Part shown: positions 26,140 through 27,200 of the stretch, piece after piece
Layout: every line of letters begins with the position of its first letter
How positions within the stretch are numbered: the stretch's first letter is position 1
Assembly (NCBI GenBank): GCA_029780415.1
Contig: JAKOYN010000087.1
Location: forward strand, 1 to 27,200
Length of the DNA: 27,200 nt
Direction of reading: 5' to 3'
DNA from: RXIX01 sp003989075
GTDB lineage: Bacteria; Pseudomonadota; Gammaproteobacteria; Competibacterales; Competibacteraceae
The notes under the pieces: model-generated
Told to the model about the DNA's origin: nothing
Databases searched by the model: none
The model's input: the letters and a program-made list of their open reading frames with translations, nothing else
Position numbers and translations under genes: made by a program

Positions 26140-26853
26140 ATGACCGTCTGTAACGACAATTCAAATGCTGCTATCACGGCAGCGCCACACATCCGCAGTT
26201 TCGTACGCCGCGAGGGTCGTCTGACCCGTGGCCAACAGCGGGCCCTGGATGAGGAGTGGGCGCGTTTTGGCATCGACCCGGCGGTGACTGCCCTGGATCT
26301 ACAGCACTGCTTTGGGCGTGCGGCGCCGCTGGTGCTGGATATCGGTTTTGGCGATGGTGAAGCACTGGCGACGATGGCGCAGGCTGCGCCTGAGGTTGAT
26401 TTTCTGGGCGTTGAGGTGCATCGCCCGGGTGTCGGGCATCTGCTGCTGCGAGCGGCGGCGCTGGATCTGCACAATCTGCGCATCTGGTGCGGGGATGCGG
26501 TTGAACTGATTGGGCAGCGTCTGCCGGCGAACTGCCTGGATCGGGTGCAGATCTTTTTTCCTGATCCCTGGCCGAAGGCGCGCCATCATAAGCGGCGCCT
26601 GTTGCAGCCGGCGTTTGTGGCGACTCTGCTGCGGGTGCTCAGGCCGGGCGGTATTGTCCATGTCGCGACCGATTGCAGCGACTATGCCGGTTTTGCCCTG
26701 GCTGTCCTGCAGAACACGGCGGGTCTGCGCAACACGGTAACGACCGGTGATTTCGCAGCACGTCCGGTGGAGCGGCCACTGACCAAGTTCGAGCAGCGCG
26801 GCCTGCGTTTGGGCCATGTGATCCACGATCTGCTGTTCGTGCGCGATGCTTGA
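26140..26853 (+). CDS. trmB: tRNA (guanine-N7-)-methyltransferase
   Basis: Methylates G46 in the variable loop of tRNAs using S-adenosylmethionine. The 237-residue product is close to the usual size. The SAM-binding motif VLDIGFGDGEAL (about 65-76) and the TrmB signature IFFPDPWPKARHHKRR (about 138-153) are clear, as is the tail PLTKFEQRGLRLGH. ATG 26140 gives the usual length; an in-frame GTG at 26059 would add 27 residues with no family character. The ribosome site is weak. Confidence 0.94.
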   Translation: MTVCNDNSNAAITAAPHIRSFVRREGRLTRGQQRALDEEWARFGIDPAVTALDLQHCFGRAAPLVLDIGFGDGEALATMAQAAPEVDFLGVEVHRPGVGHLLLRAAALDLHNLRIWCGDAVELIGQRLPANCLDRVQIFFPDPWPKARHHKRRLLQPAFVATLLRVLRPGGIVHVATDCSDYAGFALAVLQNTAGLRNTVTTGDFAARPVERPLTKFEQRGLRLGHVIHDLLFVRDA

Positions 26854-26903
26854 GCGCGACCGGGGCTGTAAGCCATGATTCTTTTACCCGAATTGCGCGA
26901 AAA

Positions 26904-26931
26904 GCCTCGGCCTTCAGGGCGGGGATGGAGA
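26904..26931 (+). repeat. IS200/IS605-type right-end-like hairpin after trmB
   Basis: GCCTCGGCCTTCAGGGCGGG followed by GATGGAG can fold with one mismatch. It resembles the right-end hairpins of tnpB elements, and the frame just before it (EKPRPSGRGW) resembles TnpB tails. No transposase gene is attached. This is the weakest of the three such sites. Confidence 0.35.
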
Positions 26932-26960
26932 GCGCGGCGAACGAGGTTCGCCTGCTTTTT

Positions 26961-26969
26961 TGCTACACT
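26961..26969 (+). promoter_or_regulatory. extended -10 promoter
   Basis: TGCTACACT is an extended -10 (TGN-TACACT) following a T6 tract. No good -35 is seen. Transcription would start near 26976 and enter the structured stretch that follows. Confidence 0.45.
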
Positions 26970-27010
26970 GCCTAAGTCGGTCATCGCGATGACGCCACTG
27001 ACGGTCGTTC

Positions 27011-27200
27011 GCTCTTTGGCAATTTAAGGTATGCGGTTCTGCTCAAAAGATGAGCAGGTAAAACCTTAATCGCGTTCAAAAGCATTCAGTTTCGGCCCAC
27101 CTGTTGCCGGTGGGTTGTGCCACCGGTGCGGCGTGCTGCACCGGGGAGATCAGAGAACATTCAGTGTTCTCGGTACGGGGCATCGTACCCTCTACAGAGG
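27011..27200 (+). other. hairpin-rich, apparently non-coding leader or RNA (runs off the window)
   Basis: No credible ORF is visible. It starts with a boxA-like GCTCTTTGGCAATTTAA (27011-27027), like antitermination leaders. A nested hairpin follows (outer stem TTAAGGT 27024-27030 with ACCTTAA 27063-27069, inner stem CTGCTCA 27039-27045 with TGAGCAG 27051-27057). Four more hairpins follow: 27096-27114, 27123-27144, 27153-27171 and 27172-27189, with stems of 6-7 bp. It may be the 5' leader of a gene beyond the window or a stand-alone RNA. I know of no exact match. Confidence 0.45.

Noticed and set aside
27001..27200. Start of an rRNA operon (boxA-like sequence)
   Set aside because: The boxA resemblance is partial and no 16S 5' sequence (AGAGTTTGATC type) appears before the window ends.

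Overview
The window looks like the chromosome of a GC-rich gammaproteobacterium. The evidence is the gene order dapB-carA-carB-greA, an H-NS-family protein, a σ54-type glnK-amtB promoter, and tRNA-Val(CAC) and tRNA-Gly(CCC) genes that encode CCA. I cannot name the genus from the sequence alone.

Layout. Positions 1-1774 hold the 3' part of dxs and folE2, closed by a strong terminator. Positions 1854-3888 are a nitrogen-control unit: a -24/-12 (σ54) promoter, a candidate NtrC site, a possible 22-codon leader ORF, glnK and amtB. Positions 3960-5063 (minus) hold a GNAT acetyltransferase and an XRE-cupin regulator. The regulator is divergent from a nine-gene plus-strand unit (5248-15498): purU, mgdABCD, gmaS and mgsABC. 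This is a complete N-methylglutamate (NMG) route for methylamine use. GmaS makes γ-glutamylmethylamide, MgsABC makes N-methylglutamate, and MgdABCD (a heterotetrameric sarcosine-oxidase relative) oxidises it back to glutamate and passes the C1 unit to folate or formaldehyde. PurU can release it from 10-formyl-THF as formate. AmtB and GlnK next door suggest coupled uptake of (methyl)ammonium and nitrogen control. Two matched inverted repeats between the regulator and purU are candidate operators.

Positions 15500-18060 are an accessory strip. It holds a CRISPR array with 23 full 37-nt repeats and decayed repeats at the left end. Repeat polarity and a promoter at the right edge indicate transcription leftward on the minus strand, and no cas gene lies anywhere in the window. 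Next to it are a pair of palindromic repeats, a candidate second mini-array (27-nt repeats at a 61-bp period) and the 3' remnant of a tyrosine recombinase that stops 5 bp from tRNA-Val. The strip looks like a decayed integrative element.

Positions 18065-25426 (minus) are mostly housekeeping: tRNA-Gly, dapB, carA, carB, greA, a periplasmic trypsin-like protease and tRNA-Val. A decayed IS200/IS605-type tnpB end lies between carB and greA, and its right end overlaps the carB stop codon. Positions 25561-27200 hold an H-NS-family gene, trmB and a promoter followed by a non-coding stretch with a chain of hairpins that runs off the window.

The items most worth a second look are the operator pair controlling the NMG cluster, the cas-less array with its decayed trailer, the candidate second mini-array, and the hairpin-rich leader at the right edge.
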